DNA of 64,000 nt. It comes from Aplectana chamaeleonis. Its lineage: Eukaryota > Nematoda > Chromadorea > Rhabditida > Cosmocercidae. The position numbers were made by a program, and so were the translations under genes. The stretch spans positions 1,458,501 through 1,522,500 of the forward strand of contig JAPDOI010000020.1 of NCBI GenBank assembly GCA_029168955.1. The letters are read 5' to 3'. Positions 33,791-45,189 of the stretch are shown here, one piece after another (within the stretch, counting starts at the first letter, position 1; every line of letters starts with the position of its first letter). The notes beneath the pieces were generated by a model. It was given only the letters and a program-made list of their open reading frames with translations. It ran no database searches and was not told the origin of the DNA.

Positions 33791-34467
33791 CCAATTTGAC
33801 GAGGAATCACACTTTAAATATTGTTTTGTCGTTTTGCAGAGCAGAAAATGGGAGGTGAAGCTACACCCAGCAAGAGGTTTAAATCAGTGGTACATACAAG
33901 GTCATTTAACGGCCTTAACCGTAACGTACCTACCGTTCTGAGCTTAAGACCCTCTGATATAGCAGAATCGGTCTGAGTTTCATTCACTTCTCACCACAAT
34001 TTACATTATTTTTATTGACTTTTGGAGCTTTATTGTTTCTGTATAAGAGAACGCTACAAAGGCTTACTTTTCTAGATAATTCTGTGCATGAAATTTGATT
34101 TCAAACATTTTTGCTTCACGTTATTGTGCGATTTCGGTATATTTTTCTCGTAAATCAAGCATGTTCCTAATTTTTTAAGGATTTTGTCGCCAACCCTGCC
34201 TTCAAGAAGTCCAAATACAGTGTGGAGTTTCACTTATCTCTACCTAAAATGCCGGATCTCTTTCTTACAATTAGTGTTTTCCTGGCTTCCACCTAAAGTG
34301 CCAGAATTGTTTCCTAGTGTTTTCCTGGCCTGCACTTTTTCCGTCCAAGGACTCCAGAAATCGCCCATTTTGAAGCGAAGGGCAGCTCATCAAATGTAGC
34401 CGGCCATGGCGGTGCCTCATGGCCGGGCACACATGTATGAAGCGCAGAAGAATCGATGTCGCTAATA
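33791..34467. other. Spacer with one TTAA-MITE terminus
   Basis: Near 34178-34206 the sequence GATTTTGTCGCCAACCCTGCC resembles the right end of family A followed by TTCAA, but I could not find its partner end. Otherwise unassigned. Confidence 0.35.
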
Positions 34468-35729
34468 TTAGGTCTAGAAGTTAATTTCCGCGTTTTTGTT
34501 GTTATTGATATTTTGTAAAAAATAAAATTATTTTTATATAACGAATTTTATGTTATAATGCTCACTGTATTATCAGCTTTCTATTGATATATAACTTGCT
34601 TCACGTACCTTATAAAAAAAGTATTATTTTAGTTTCAGAATATGTCAACTTTTGTGCCGGAAAAACGCCATTTGCGGGAAGCTCTCCTTTTCCTTTTTCA
34701 TCTCAAGAAGAAAGCCACTGACGCGCACCAAATGCTTGCCCAAGCTTACGGGGATGCTGCTCCATCCATAAGAACCTGCCAAGAATGGTTTCAGCGTTTC
34801 AAATCAGCGGGTGATTTTGACGTTAAGGACAAAGATCGACCAGGACAGCCAAAAAGTTCGAAGACGAAGAACTTCCAGGCTTTGTTGGATCAAGATTCGG
34901 CTCAAACGCAAGAACAGCTCGCGGCATCTCTCGGCGTCACCAAAAGCAATTTCTAAATATTCGATTGAAGGCAATGGGGAAGATTCAAAAAGGAAGGAAA
35001 ATGGATCCCCTATGAGCTCTCAGAACGCAACAAAGAGCAGAGAAAAACAACTTCACAAATCTTGTTGGACCGATTCCAAAGAAAGTCTTTTTACACCGCA
35101 TCATAATTGGCGATGAAAAGTGGGTGTACTACGACAATCCGAAGCGAAAGAAAATCGTGGGTTAGTCCTGGTGAAACAACAACTTCGACCGCAAAACCAA
35201 ACATCCACGGGAAGAAGGTCTTACTGTGCATATGGTGGGATCAACGCGGTATACTGTACTATGAACTTCTTCAACCTGGCGAAACAGTTACTGCGAATCG
35301 CTATCAACATCAACTAGCGCAATTGCGGCATGAAATCGAAGCAAAGAGACCAGAATGGGCGAGTCGACACGAAAAAGTCATATTGCTTCATGATAACGCT
35401 CGACCTCATGTTGCTCGAACGGTAAAGGATACGCTAAAAAGAGTTCAAATGGGAAGTCTTACCGCACCCGCCGTACTTCCGGTCAATGGCGCATGGTCTA
35501 GCGGAGCAGCGCTTTCAAGATCGTCAAGATGTCAAAAAATGGCTCGATGAATGGGTGGAGGCCAAACCAGAAAAATTTTATTATGATGGAATCCATAAGT
35601 TACCCAAACTCTGGGAAATGGTTGTTATTAATGACGGAAATTATTTTGAATAAAAATTTTGTTTAAGTATGTCCAGTTTTCAATAGTGTAAAAGCGTAAA
35701 AAAACGCGGAAATTAACTTCTAGACCTAA
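34468..35729 (+). mobile_element. Mos1-like mariner transposon, full length, defective
   Basis: Perfect 30-bp terminal inverted repeats (34468-34497 and 35700-35729) starting TTAGGTCTAGAAGTTAATTT are flanked by TA at 34466-34467 and 35730-35731. At 1262 bp it has the length usual for mariner. The perfect ends suggest fairly recent movement even though the gene inside is broken. Confidence 0.93.
34642..35653 (+). pseudogene. Mariner transposase pseudogene
   Basis: Starts MSTFVPEKRHLREALLFLFH; the helix-turn-helix half (RTCQEWFQRFKS, DKDRPGQPK, TQEQLAASLGV) is intact to about 34945. Then at least five frame changes follow (near 34945, 34965, 34985, 35090, 35150) and another near 35440. Catalytic motifs IIGDEKW and [12 protein letters not shown] are visible. 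The third motif, SPDLAPSDYH in relatives with the last Asp of the DD34D triad, is deleted in frame: LPHPPY runs directly into [13 protein letters not shown]. The end WEMVVINDGNYFE and stop match the family. It would normally bind the element ends and cut and paste at TA; here it cannot. Confidence 0.92.
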
Positions 35730-35949
35730 TACTTACTTGTATGGGATGAGACACTAATTTGAAGACACGCCCCGGGGTCTTTTGTTTTGCGGTCAGGACG
35801 CCGACAAGCCCTCAGGCGAAAAACTTCGAACTTGAGGGTTTCTCACGAAATATTCGTAATCTTATTAGTACTAAGGTAATAAAAGTACTTTCCTTTTTTG
35901 TGTCTTATTCATGCTTTCATGTGGTCTATTTATAGTCTCCTAGGTACAT
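35730..35949. other. Unassigned spacer
   Basis: Only the TA duplication of the mariner at its left edge; nothing else seen. Confidence 0.3.
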
Positions 35950-36133
35950 TTGCACACAGTTATACTTGTTGGCAGCAGAAAGCTGGCGATAGTTGGCGAC
36001 AAGTAGGGACACCTAGCGATAATTTAAAAAAAGCTCAACCAACCGCTGAAATTGAGTCACAGTCGGTGACCCCACCTGATTGATCAAGTTGTTCGGAGCA
36101 TTTAAAAACTGGCGACAATAAGCGACACTAAAT

Positions 36134-36253
36134 CCTGGTGCATACTTTCCGCGAAGTGCGGCAGCAACTGCGCATATCAGCAATATCGATTTTCGGTCCA
36201 TTTGTATACCAAACACTGGGTTGCGTCGCCCGTCGCGGGAAGTATGCACTAGG
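36134..36253. mobile_element. CCTRGTGCATACTT hairpin MITE (120 bp)
   Basis: CCTGGTGCATACTTTCCGCG and its inverse CGCGGGAAGTATGCACTAGG bound the element, with a short AT-rich centre. It resembles the other GCGAC hairpins (7766-8065, 26998-27132) in sequence style. Confidence 0.7.
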
Positions 36254-38629
36254 CCTAAGCGACAATTACTTGTTGGCGACTCTACAGGGTACCTTATTCG
36301 GCTACAGTTCACAATGATGTGCTGTAATAAGCGATGGTTAGCGACACTGAGCTACTTTGAGCGGCATTGATGTATGGACAGCAAAGTATGGTATGACATG
36401 TTATACTTCACGACGGTAATCATTAGTAAGCTAGAAATAGCAACAGATAGCGACACTAAGCGACAATATCTTGTTGAGAACTCTTCAGAATACACTGTTC
36501 TACTAGAGCTCAGAATGATGAGCCGTAGTAAGCGACCATTAGCGACGATGAGCGACAGCTGGCAGCAGTTGGAGGTGGGCGGTAGTAATTATAGTCAGCA
36601 GTAGCATGCGTAAAGCAGCGAACGAGGATAAACGACAGTGAGCGAGCGACATCAAGCGACGGTGTGAAATCGACTGTTGAGCAACATAAGCAATTGAGCA
36701 ATAGTTCACGATGGTGAGCGACAGTTAGTAACAAGCAGCAACACTGAGCTGCACCGAGCGACGTTGATGGATGGACAGCTAAGTATGTTATGACATGTAG
36801 CACTACGGTAACCATTACTAGAGAAGCAGCGACAGTATGTGACGGGTTCGGCAAACTATGTACTACATTTAGCGTTAGCTCACGATAGCACGCTGTAGTG
36901 TGCGTCAAGTAGCGGCAGAGAACGATGATAAGCGACAGTGAGCGACAGTGAGCGACTTCATGCGGCGGTGTGAAATCGATGGCTGAAAAGCATGCGCGTT
37001 TAAACAACTGCTCACGATCGCGAGCAACATTTAGCGACTAGCAGCGACAGTCAGCTACATTGAGCGACATTGATGTATGGATAACTAAGCATGTTACGGC
37101 GCGTAGCTACTATAGTTCATGACGGTAAGCAGAAGTAAGCTAGAAGTAGCGACATTATGCAACATTTTGCGATGGTGAATGGTTTGCAGCTCATCAAACT
37201 GCGACGCTGAGTGATAGTATACAACAGCGTGCGACAACTAGCGGCAGTGAGCGACAGCGAGCGGCTCTAAGTGTCAGTGATTGGTTGTGTCGTAGTTGAG
37301 GGCCTTGGGTAAGGACAGCGAGTAGTGTCTAGTGGTGACAAGCTTCAATAAGTGACAGCTGTTCACAACAAGTGACACTCGATGAGAGTGTAGGAATAGG
37401 TAGACGACAGTGCGCGACTTCAAGCGACATTAATTGATCAACATCTCGACAAGCTGCGGCACTGCGCGAAAATTAGCAATTATTGATGGTTGCAGTGGGC
37501 AAAAATTAGCGAAGCGAAGGCAACTGGCGACACTTGGCGTCAGTGTGCGATAGTCGGCGATTGTGAGCGAGGACAGGCTGTGACTGTGATGTCGGCGTGA
37601 GAATTTTATTTTTGCCTTACAACGGATTTATATTACATTACTGGAAGTTCAGGTGGTGGTCGACTATCCCTTCTACGCGATCTGTCCTCATTTTTCGTGT
37701 CTGGGAGTGCTGTTCCTAGTGAAAGGGTTTAATTAGCAGGCATAGTTGCTGGCTGCGGCTCAGGCTCAAGCTCGTGCTCACGCCGCGCAGATCACGTTGC
37801 CTTCGCCGGCTAGCGTGGTGTTCGTATAACATGATGCCATCGGCGACGCAGTTTTCACGCTCTGTCATTTGTTTTGCCCGGAGACATCATATAACCAGGC
37901 AAGGGGGAAGTAGGTGGGCCAGGGGTAAGCATCAGATTTCCATTGTTTTCACCCCCTGCTCTCGTCCTCTAATTAAGTACTCTCCATCTCGATCCATCCG
38001 AGCAAACCGCTGATTAAAACGCTCATGCTGCAAGATAGAGATGGGAAAACACACACGCACATGCTCTTGCCGGGCGACAGGCTAGGTTATGACTGTTTTT
38101 TCTTTTTTTTCTCTACTGAAAAATGGAAATTTTCTGGGTTTCTGAGTTTTTTTTTCGTAGGAGGATAAGAGTTGTTCATACTTTCTATTTGACTCAGATA
38201 ATATGATTTCAAAATTTGGTGTGGAGAACCCAAAAAAGTCCCAAGAATGCAAGGAAAGGAATAGTAAAAAAATAAATTCGTAAAATCGCCTACTTCGGCT
38301 CGCTATCGCCAACTTTCCCTCTCTTTCGCCAACCGTCGCCCGCCATCGCTAGCTGTTACAAGCCCTCCCGATTCTGACAAGCACTGACCTCGCGCTATCT
38401 GATGTTGCTCTGCTAGCTTACTGCCGCCTTCTGTCACCAACGGTAGGTGAATGCCGCCTTTTTTCGCTCACTGTCGCCTAGTGACGCGCTGTCGTCCACT
38501 ACCGCTGTTTGTCGCTCATTGCGCCTCTCAGTATCCTCTTGCAACCCCTAGTCGTTTGGTGCCGCCAGCTATCGCGCGGTTGTGGCATAAATGCAGGATA
38601 ATTTCTGTGTGCCGCTGTCTCTAGCCTTA

Positions 38630-38869
38630 CTCAGGCGTTTCTCGGCCCCGAGCCGCACCGAACAGGAATCGGAGCCGCCTGACAGTTCGGCTCGTTCTCC
38701 CAATCTCCGGGCTGCTGCTGTTGCTGTTCGGGCCAACCGGAATAGCCCGGACAGCAACAGAAGTGGCCCGGAAAGCAACAGCAGTGGCCCGGACAGCAAC
38801 AGGAGCTGACTCACAGAGTGGAAAAACGAGCCGAACTGTCAGGCGGCTCGGAGCCGATAATCGCCTGAG
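38630..38869. mobile_element. CAGCAACAGCAGTGGCCCGG element, copy 2
   Basis: Ends CTCAGGCG and CGCCTGAG, then GAGCCGCCTGACAGTTCGGC inverted on the other side. The middle holds repeated GACAGCAACAG(A/C)AGTGGCCCGG. The codon-like regularity gives open frames in several phases (Ser/Asn/Gly- or Leu-rich) that are not genes. Confidence 0.8.
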
Positions 38870-39900
38870 ATGTTGACGAAATTTGTTGCTCATTGTCGTC
38901 CAGTGTCGCTCAGTGTCGCCCAGTGACCTTTATAGAGAGCCGTGGCCATCATTCGCCACGCTTTATAGCTCATTATCTGTCAATATGGTCTGCTGTCGCT
39001 GAGCGATATATATATATAGCTACAACGAACGACAATGAAGAGTATGTAATAACAGTCGCCAACTGCCGCCGACTGTCATCATTTACTGCTCATTGTCGCT
39101 CGTTGTTGCTATATATCGCTCAGCGTTGCCTATTATTACTAACACACTTTCTCATCGATTTTAAACTCATGCTGATGAACACTGTTATGTTTCGTTCTGT
39201 TTCAACACAGTGTTGTTGATTGTCATCTGCTCGCTGCCGCTGAGTGTCGTTTAGTGTCGCTTAGCGATACTCAAAGTCGCCATCTGCCGTTTATTGTCGC
39301 TAACTCTCACACCGTCCTGTTATACCCTCATGATCGTCTTATACTCAATCTATGTCGCCTGCCATCTTCAGTTGTCGTCCGTCTGCGCCGTTATACTTTG
39401 CCTTTTGTTGACGACTTTTGTCGCTTTCATTGTCGTCCGGCGTCGCTCACTGTCGCCTAGTTTAATTCGTTTTCTCGCTGACTTTGTCGCAGTTTTTCTG
39501 AGACCTCACTAGTGCCTTCTACCGTTGACAGCTGTGCGTCCACATTAGAACACACGCGATGTCGCCAGATATCGCCAACTGTCGCCTATCGCCGCCGCTT
39601 TTAATCCACTGTCGCGCATTATCGCTTAAAAACTGCTCACTAGCTCGTTGCTGTTTAATACCGGTGTACTCTCACCGCTATTCGTGGCTACTATTCAGTG
39701 TTATACTTTGCCACTGACTATCGCTCAGTGTTGTCGGTTACATTCCTGCTCGTTGTCGCTTAGCGTTACACAAAGTCGTCATCTGTCGCTTAGTGTCACT
39801 AACTGTGAATCACCAAATTTTATGGCGGCCAAATGACGCATTTCCGCCCATACTTCTTCAATGTCGCATGCTGTCGCCATTTGTCGCTTAACTTCGCTGA

Positions 39901-40817
39901 ACATTATCCTAATTGATGGTATGTCTTCTAGCTGAATTTAACTGTAGAAATTGGGTTAAATCATGTCTATGCCCAGTGTCAGAGGTTTTCATTAAGAAGT
40001 CTTTCACCCCATTTATCTCCCACCCAGACCAGATCGCTTACATCTTCTCTATCCTAGAGTAGCCTCTTTCGTGAGTTTAGTGCGTTTTCCGCTGCAGTGT
40101 AGCATCACGGTGTCGCTTTCATTTATGGCCTGCTTTGATGATATGTGCTGGCCGGATGGCTGTGCATGCGCTTATGTGCTGTCGGCGTCATAGAAGCAGA
40201 AAGTGCTTCTCCGGCTAATCTTATTCCACCACACCACACAGACGACGCAAGTTCTCTTGTTCTGCATCGGCAGCAGCGGCGGCTTCTTCACCTTCTTCTG
40301 CTGCTTCTGACAGACAACCGACGTGGCCGCTTCAGTGCGTCCGAATCAGCAATTCATGAGAGTTGGGGTTATATTTGGACTCTGTCACCTTGTGTGTCGA
40401 GAGAATGGGTGCAGCTCTGGTTTATTCATGGCTTGAGCTAAGCTCCTTTGGGTTTCCCTTGTGGCCAACATTTTGACCCTAAACTCTTGAGTTTTGCTGG
40501 TTTCGGTCCTACATGACTCCATGCTGACATATGCCGAAAGGATAGAACTGTTTCTTGGGTAGGTCACACCTATGGGTGCCCTGTTTGGGACCATTACGCG
40601 CCGCAAGTAAGGAAATTCGCTATGAAGCCGGCAATGTCGAGTTTTTTTTCGGATGGATGCGGTTTTGGTGGTATAGGATAACGTAGATTCTCAAATTTGC
40701 TTTTTTTCAATGTCGCACAGTGTAAGATTCTACTTATTAGAAGCTTCATCTGGGCCTTGTTGTTGTTTCTAAACTATGCTTCTGTTGTTGCTGTTGTTCT
40801 TGGCGTGTAACAGTAAA
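39901..40817. other. Gene-free stretch
   Basis: Open frames at 40145-40441 (+) and 40385-40606 (-) lack motifs. No repeat family recognised. Confidence 0.3.
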
Positions 40818-41100
40818 TACTGTGCTTATCTGGGCCGAATTCCGGTCCGCAATTGCGTCTCGACACGCTTTGCGGTCGCACGCTTCCAAGTCAGAAGAGC
40901 TCGCAGCGCCGCAGCCGCCGAATTGTTGACTCTAGGTGGGTTTCGGAAACTGGGAACTAAGAAGAATTGGAGAAAATTGCATAAAAAGGCCACATCGAGT
41001 CGGCTTTGGCGCTGGAAACCCGACTGAGTTGAGCGCGTGCAGCTGCAAAGCGTGTCGAGACGCAATTGCGGACCGGAATTTGGTCGGGATAAGCACAGTA
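40818..41100. mobile_element. CACAGTA foldback element, copy 3 (283 bp)
   Basis: TACTGTGCTTATCTGGGCCG to GGATAAGCACAGTA, colinear with 388-655 over most of its length and the better-preserved of the two short copies (GCAATTGCGTCTCGACACGC and its inverse). Confidence 0.8.
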
Positions 41101-41991
41101 GATAATCCCTGTTCGAGATTTCTGCATGCCTCGGGGAATCCTAAAAAGAGGGCGTTTTATCAGATTCGCAAACAGCTAGGGGTGCTCATCAGGGATTTTT
41201 TAGGGTGTTCAGAAAACGTCTAATCTTACTAGGGCTCTCCTTACATTTCCTGTGGGCTTTTATAAAACCATGTGTTGATACATAGTTGTAGGTATGGGAC
41301 ACAGCATTGACGATGCGTTTTCCAAATCCCCTAAATGCCTCAGAGATATACAGATCTCCAAAAGTGAGCATTTTCATGGTTTTGTCAAGAGAAAAAGGGT
41401 ACACGAATGACAATTTTTAGGGTGTTCAAAAATTGTCTCGGATGGAGCTCAAAACTTTTTTGTAGCGATTAATTTGGGGGCTGATTGCGGATCTGAGGTC
41501 AATTTAATGACTTTTCGAAAATTCCGGCTTATTAGGGCCGAAGCTTTGAAAAGGGGAAAATCTTCTGGCCAAACGCGACTTTCGACGATTTTGAGAATGC
41601 TACGTTGAAATTGCCTCAAAACCTCTTCTTAGGGGTTATTTCGACTTCCTAGCACAAATCTGTGATCGGTTTATCGATTTTTCTTGGATTACGCCATGTA
41701 ACGGCGAGTATCCGGTAGCTTGGTCGAAGTCTTAGATTTGACTTGAAATTTCTCTGTGGGTGTCATTTGGGAGGCCGATCACGAATTCGGAGTCCATTTT
41801 CTTATTTTCGAAATATTGAAGGCAATGGTCGCGATAAAATATGCTAATTTTCTTTTCTTCTTTGAACCCTTCTTTGAATTTGAAGTTGTAAGACCAATAC
41901 GAAAGAAAAGCGAAAAAGAACCAACTTTGGACCGATTTTTCGGTGTCAACGTTCCGGTTTTTGATGGCGAACGAGCCGACTCCATATCATT
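41101..41991. repeat. Diverged FB-like sequence and shared host repeat
   Basis: From 41200 to 41850 blocks like TTGACGATTTTGAGAAT, AGCTTGGTCGAAGTC and ATCACGAATTCGGAGTCCAT recall the foldback interior. From about 41820 the sequence matches 55740-55980 (AATGGTCGCGATAAAATATG; GACTCCATAT). Confidence 0.5.
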
Positions 41992-42212
41992 CTCAGGCGA
42001 TTCTGAGCCCCGAGCCGCCTGACAGTTCGGCTCGTGTTCCCTTAATCTCCGGGCCACTGCTGTTGCTGTACGGGCCACAGCTGTTGCTGTCCTGGCTCCT
42101 CCAGTTCGCCCGGACAGCAACAGCAGTAGCTCGGATAGCAACAGCAGCGGCCCGGAAAATGGGGAAACACGAGCCAAACTGTCAGCCGGCTCGGGGCGGC
42201 GAATCGCCTGAG
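41992..42212. mobile_element. CAGCAACAGCAGTGGCCCGG element, copy 3
   Basis: CTCAGGCGATTCTGAGCCCC to GAATCGCCTGAG, with GACAGTTCGGCTCGTG inverted as CACGAGCCAAACTGTC and GACAGCAACAGCAGT repeats inside. Compared with the related host sequence near 55935, it appears as an insertion after CCATAT. Confidence 0.8.
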
Positions 42213-42500
42213 TTGGTATGATCTCTAGTATCAAGCACATCAGCTGGTTTGAAATTGTAAAGCATTCAATCAATAATGGCCTTCGGATTTGCATGCTCGA
42301 ATATTTCTGTCCTAATCCAGTTAAAAGATTGAAAGAAGTGCTCGTTTTCAGTGTTTAAATGTTTTTATTGGCTAAATTTGCATTTATTTCTGTCTGTGAA
42401 TGTCAATGAATTTTGGCTATGCACATCCGAGACTCCTATCGTTCTGGGCGGAGCTGTGAACATGTGCACGAATCCTTAACTTAGTAACTTACAGAGCGGG
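42213..42500. repeat. Host repeat shared with 55.9-57.1 kb
   Basis: ACATCAGCTGGTTTGAAATTG and CAATCAATAATGGCCTTCGG, then TTTTATTGGCTAAATTTGC, match both flanks of the Penelope-like insertion at 55991-56864. Confidence 0.6.
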
Positions 42501-42571
42501 GTGTTGGTGGTGTAATGGTAACACTCTCGCCTGGAAAGCGTGCAATGCAGGCTCGAGTCCTACCTGACATC
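42501..42571 (+). tRNA. tRNA-like gene, anticodon GGA, no long variable arm
   Basis: A 71-nt cloverleaf can be drawn: acceptor 42501-42507 with 42564-42570 (7 pairs, three of them G-T); D stem GTGT/ACAC with loop AATGGTA; anticodon stem with one mismatch and loop CTGGAAA (anticodon GGA at 42533-42535); 4-nt variable loop; T stem with one mismatch and loop CTCGAGT. A TTTT follows at 42576. GGA would be serine, but serine tRNAs carry a long variable arm and this does not; the body resembles glycine tRNA. Most likely a tRNA pseudogene or tRNA-derived repeat. Confidence 0.55.
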
Positions 42572-42702
42572 TGAATTTTGCGTTCAACTCAGCTACCTTG
42601 TTACATATATTAATAACTCTAAGTATAGCCCGTTTCTTGCCCCGTAACCTTCGTGGTCTTTTAGCTGTTTGCGAAACAAACTAATTTTTATGGTTTGCTT
42701 AA

Positions 42703-43187
42703 AGGCAGTGTCCACGATAAAAACCATGTCTGATTTTTTGGTGGAGATCGGCAGCTGAGGGGTCTAGCGCAACCCTAACGTTGAAAAATCTAAGAAAAAT
42801 GAGCTCGGAACGGTCCCCTACTACCTCAAAGTAGGACACCCATCAGCTCGTCACCCCCAGATGCACTTTCCACGCCCACCGACGTGAACAAATGAATGCT
42901 CGAGATTGTGAGATGAGCGATCAATCCCGATCAATAGCTCCGTTCTTCCCTTCATTCTCAACTTCTCTCTTTACTCAGGTCAGCTCGCATACATCGGCTG
43001 CAAAAGACGGAAGTTACAAGCCTCGGACAACTCGTCCACCATGTTTCCTTAGCTCAATATTTGAGGGACCATAACTCCGTTCCCTTAAGGTCTTGTGCGA
43101 TTTCAGAAATATCATTGCAATCAGCATGGGGCCGTTTTCAAGATAGGCGGAAAAACAGAAAAACGATTTCTATCGTGGACACTGCCT
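42703..43187. mobile_element. TTAA-flanked MITE family C
   Basis: AGGCAGTGTCCACGATAAAA to TATCGTGGACACTGCCT, 485 bp, with TTAA at 42699-42702 and 43188-43191. Interior resembles 21842-22318. Directly abuts a family B element, sharing the right TTAA. Confidence 0.85.
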
Positions 43188-43191
43188 TTAA

Positions 43192-43676
43192 AGGCCGTGT
43201 TCACGGTGGTTCTCATTTCCGAGTTTTACACATAAAACGATGCGTTGGCCTCCAAGTGTTACCAAAATTACGAAAAAACGGCGAGAAACGCATCAAATTG
43301 TCGTATTTCAGCGACATTATTCTCTGGCCTGGACTACATAGTTGTCCGATTAGATGAACATTTTCCCGATGGTTGGGACCGGTGAAAAATGGGGTCAGTC
43401 GAAAATGTTAAAATACTCGATGCAGAACAGTATTAGTTAGGGTCCGATGGAAGGGACGGAGCAACAGAAAGAAAATGGCAAAGGACGGGTTCACAAAATA
43501 TTTCATCGTCACAACGAACAGTTCCTGTGAGAGTAAAATGGCGGGGTGAGAGTAAAGGGTTCGGTGCCCTTCTGGCCCGTTTCTCTCAATTTCTCCGACA
43601 TTTTAGTTCTACCCAGTGGTCAATTAATCGATTTTGCGGATAATCTCAAATTTGAAGATTATCGTGAACACTGCCT
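43192..43676. mobile_element. TTAA-flanked MITE family B, copy 2
   Basis: AGGCCGTGTTCACGGTGGTT to TTATCGTGAACACTGCCT, 485 bp, TTAA on both sides (43188-43191, 43677-43680). Colinear with copy 1 (AAACGATGCGTTGG, CCTCCAAGTGTTACCAA, ATTAGTTAGGG). Confidence 0.87.
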
Positions 43677-44191
43677 TTAACAACTTTTTTCATCGCGACC
43701 TCTGCTTTTAAGGAACGGTCCCTAGTAAGTGTTCGGCCAAGCTACAGTATATGCACCGTAACATACCGTAACCCAAGAAAAATCGATAAACCGATCACAG
43801 TTTTCTGTTCAGCACTCCAAATAGCCCCTTTGGAGAAGTTTTAAGGCTATGTCATCGTAGCATTTTTGAAATCGTCAAAAGTCGCGTTTGGCCAGCAAAA
43901 TGTCCCCCCTCGTGAAGCTTCCCACCAAATCAACCGAAATCTGTAAAAGTGTACCTCAGTTTTGTAATCTGTACCCAAAGCAGCTCCTAAAAAAATTTCA
44001 AGCCGAATATGAAGCAATTTTTTGAACACCCTAAAATCAAGCTTTGGGTACCCTTTTTCTCTTCGCACAGCTATGGGAGTGCCTTTTTGTGGAATTCCTG
44101 AGGCATTTAGGAACCTTATTTGAACACGGAATATTGAAACACAGGGCTATACCTAAAACATCTAGAATATGGTTTTCTAAAACATCAGGGT
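43677..44191. repeat. FB-like fragment
   Basis: Blocks TGCACCGTAACATACCGTAA, ATCACAGTTTTCTGTTCAGC and TTTTTTGAACACCCTAAAAT match other foldback copies. A further TCATCGCGACC...TTTTAAGG at 43691 may be a decayed TTAA-element end. Confidence 0.5.
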
Positions 44192-45189
44192 TTGTGTAAA
44201 CAAGCCCTAGTCAGATCAGAACAGGAAAACTATGGGGATAATCCAGATGACGTCATAATTTATCTAGTCTGCTTCTTCTGGAGCTGCTGCTGCTGCTGCT
44301 GTGGTGATGATGGTGGTGGCGCGGCGCGGTGTCCATTGAGCCGCACCATGTGCAAATTAGAGCTGCCCGTTGTTTTGCGCCGCTCGGTGGGACTTGAAAA
44401 TAACATCATTTTCAAGGAGAGGAGACATCATTCTTCGCCCCGAAAACATCACCACCACATCAAATTTGTAGACGAATTCGTTTGGTCTCTTCGGGTCGCT
44501 TCTGGAACAGTCAGGACCGAAAAAAAAACGGATTTTTAATGGGTGAATTGCGACATGGACGGTACAATTTCCCTGGATTCCTAGGCGGTTGCCTTCGGAT
44601 TTGTGATTTAATCATCCGTATAGTTGGCCAATGAAGCTCGGTTTTATGATAGGGTTTTGCGTCATCACGGTCATGCATTCGCGTTTCGCCTTTTTTTTGG
44701 CGTCACGCCTTCCACCTCTAAGCACTCTGAAATTTCACTGAAAACGTTGCACCTTTAAAAGTGCTCTTGTTAGACGGCCCCCTCCATCTTACAGGGCTGA
44801 TTGGGGGGCGTTATGACCCAGCATTGACCTTAAAAGGCCGCCAGGAATACACGAACCCCCCCCCCTCTCCCGAAAAATAGGGTCAGAGCGGGCAAAAGTC
44901 GAGTGTATGTCAGGCTCTGACTAACATGTCAAGTCCATTATTTTGTCCGTGATTGCACCGTTTTTCCACGGCAAAGACACCTGTTATTTCATGACGTCAA
45001 GCTACGCATTATGTGGTGCGCTATGGGATTTCTCAGCTGCAGAGTAACGTCTTGCACGATTGACTCAGATTTCGAATGTATTATTCCTTTCGGCCGAAGA
45101 CGTTAGCAGATAAAGCGATTTATAACCTTTCATGAGAACATTTGAAAAATTCATAGGCTCGGAATGATTGGTTGCGGTACTAAAATGAC
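44192..45189. other. Unassigned, with CTG-repeat open frame
   Basis: A 115-codon plus-strand frame (44192-44539) spans a GCTGCTGCTGCTGCTGCTG microsatellite and a His run. It has no recognised domain. The rest to 45189 is unassigned. Confidence 0.3.

Larger units (their letters stand above)
35950..39900. repeat. ~4-kb GCGAC domain: opposed arms of a degenerate short repeat
   Basis: From about 35950 to 37600 the plus strand is dominated by AGCGACAGTGAGCGACA-like units. From about 38290 to 39900 it is dominated by the complement, TGTCGCTCACTGTCGCC-like units. The middle 690 bp is ordinary sequence. Units are short (roughly 10-12 bp spacing) and diverged, with longer sub-blocks (GACATTGATGTATGGA at 36365, 36765 and 37070) repeated within the left arm. 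Inverted-repeat miniature elements have inserted at 36134-36253 and 38630-38869. Open frames here reflect the repeat. Confidence 0.7.

Noticed and set aside
36510..37007. 165-codon minus-strand frame
   Set aside because: Low-complexity product of the GCGACA repeat; no domain.
37600..38290. CRISPR-like or origin-like centre between the GCGAC arms
   Set aside because: No regularly spaced identical repeats; the genome is eukaryotic and the centre is ordinary sequence.
38569..38893. Overlapping Ser/Asn/Gly- and Leu-rich frames on both strands
   Set aside because: Generated by CAGCAACAGCAGTGGCCCGG repeats of a miniature element.
44192..44539. CTG-repeat-containing frame as a polyglutamine-type gene
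   Set aside because: The repeat is short and the frame reads it as Cys; no domain or exon signals support coding.
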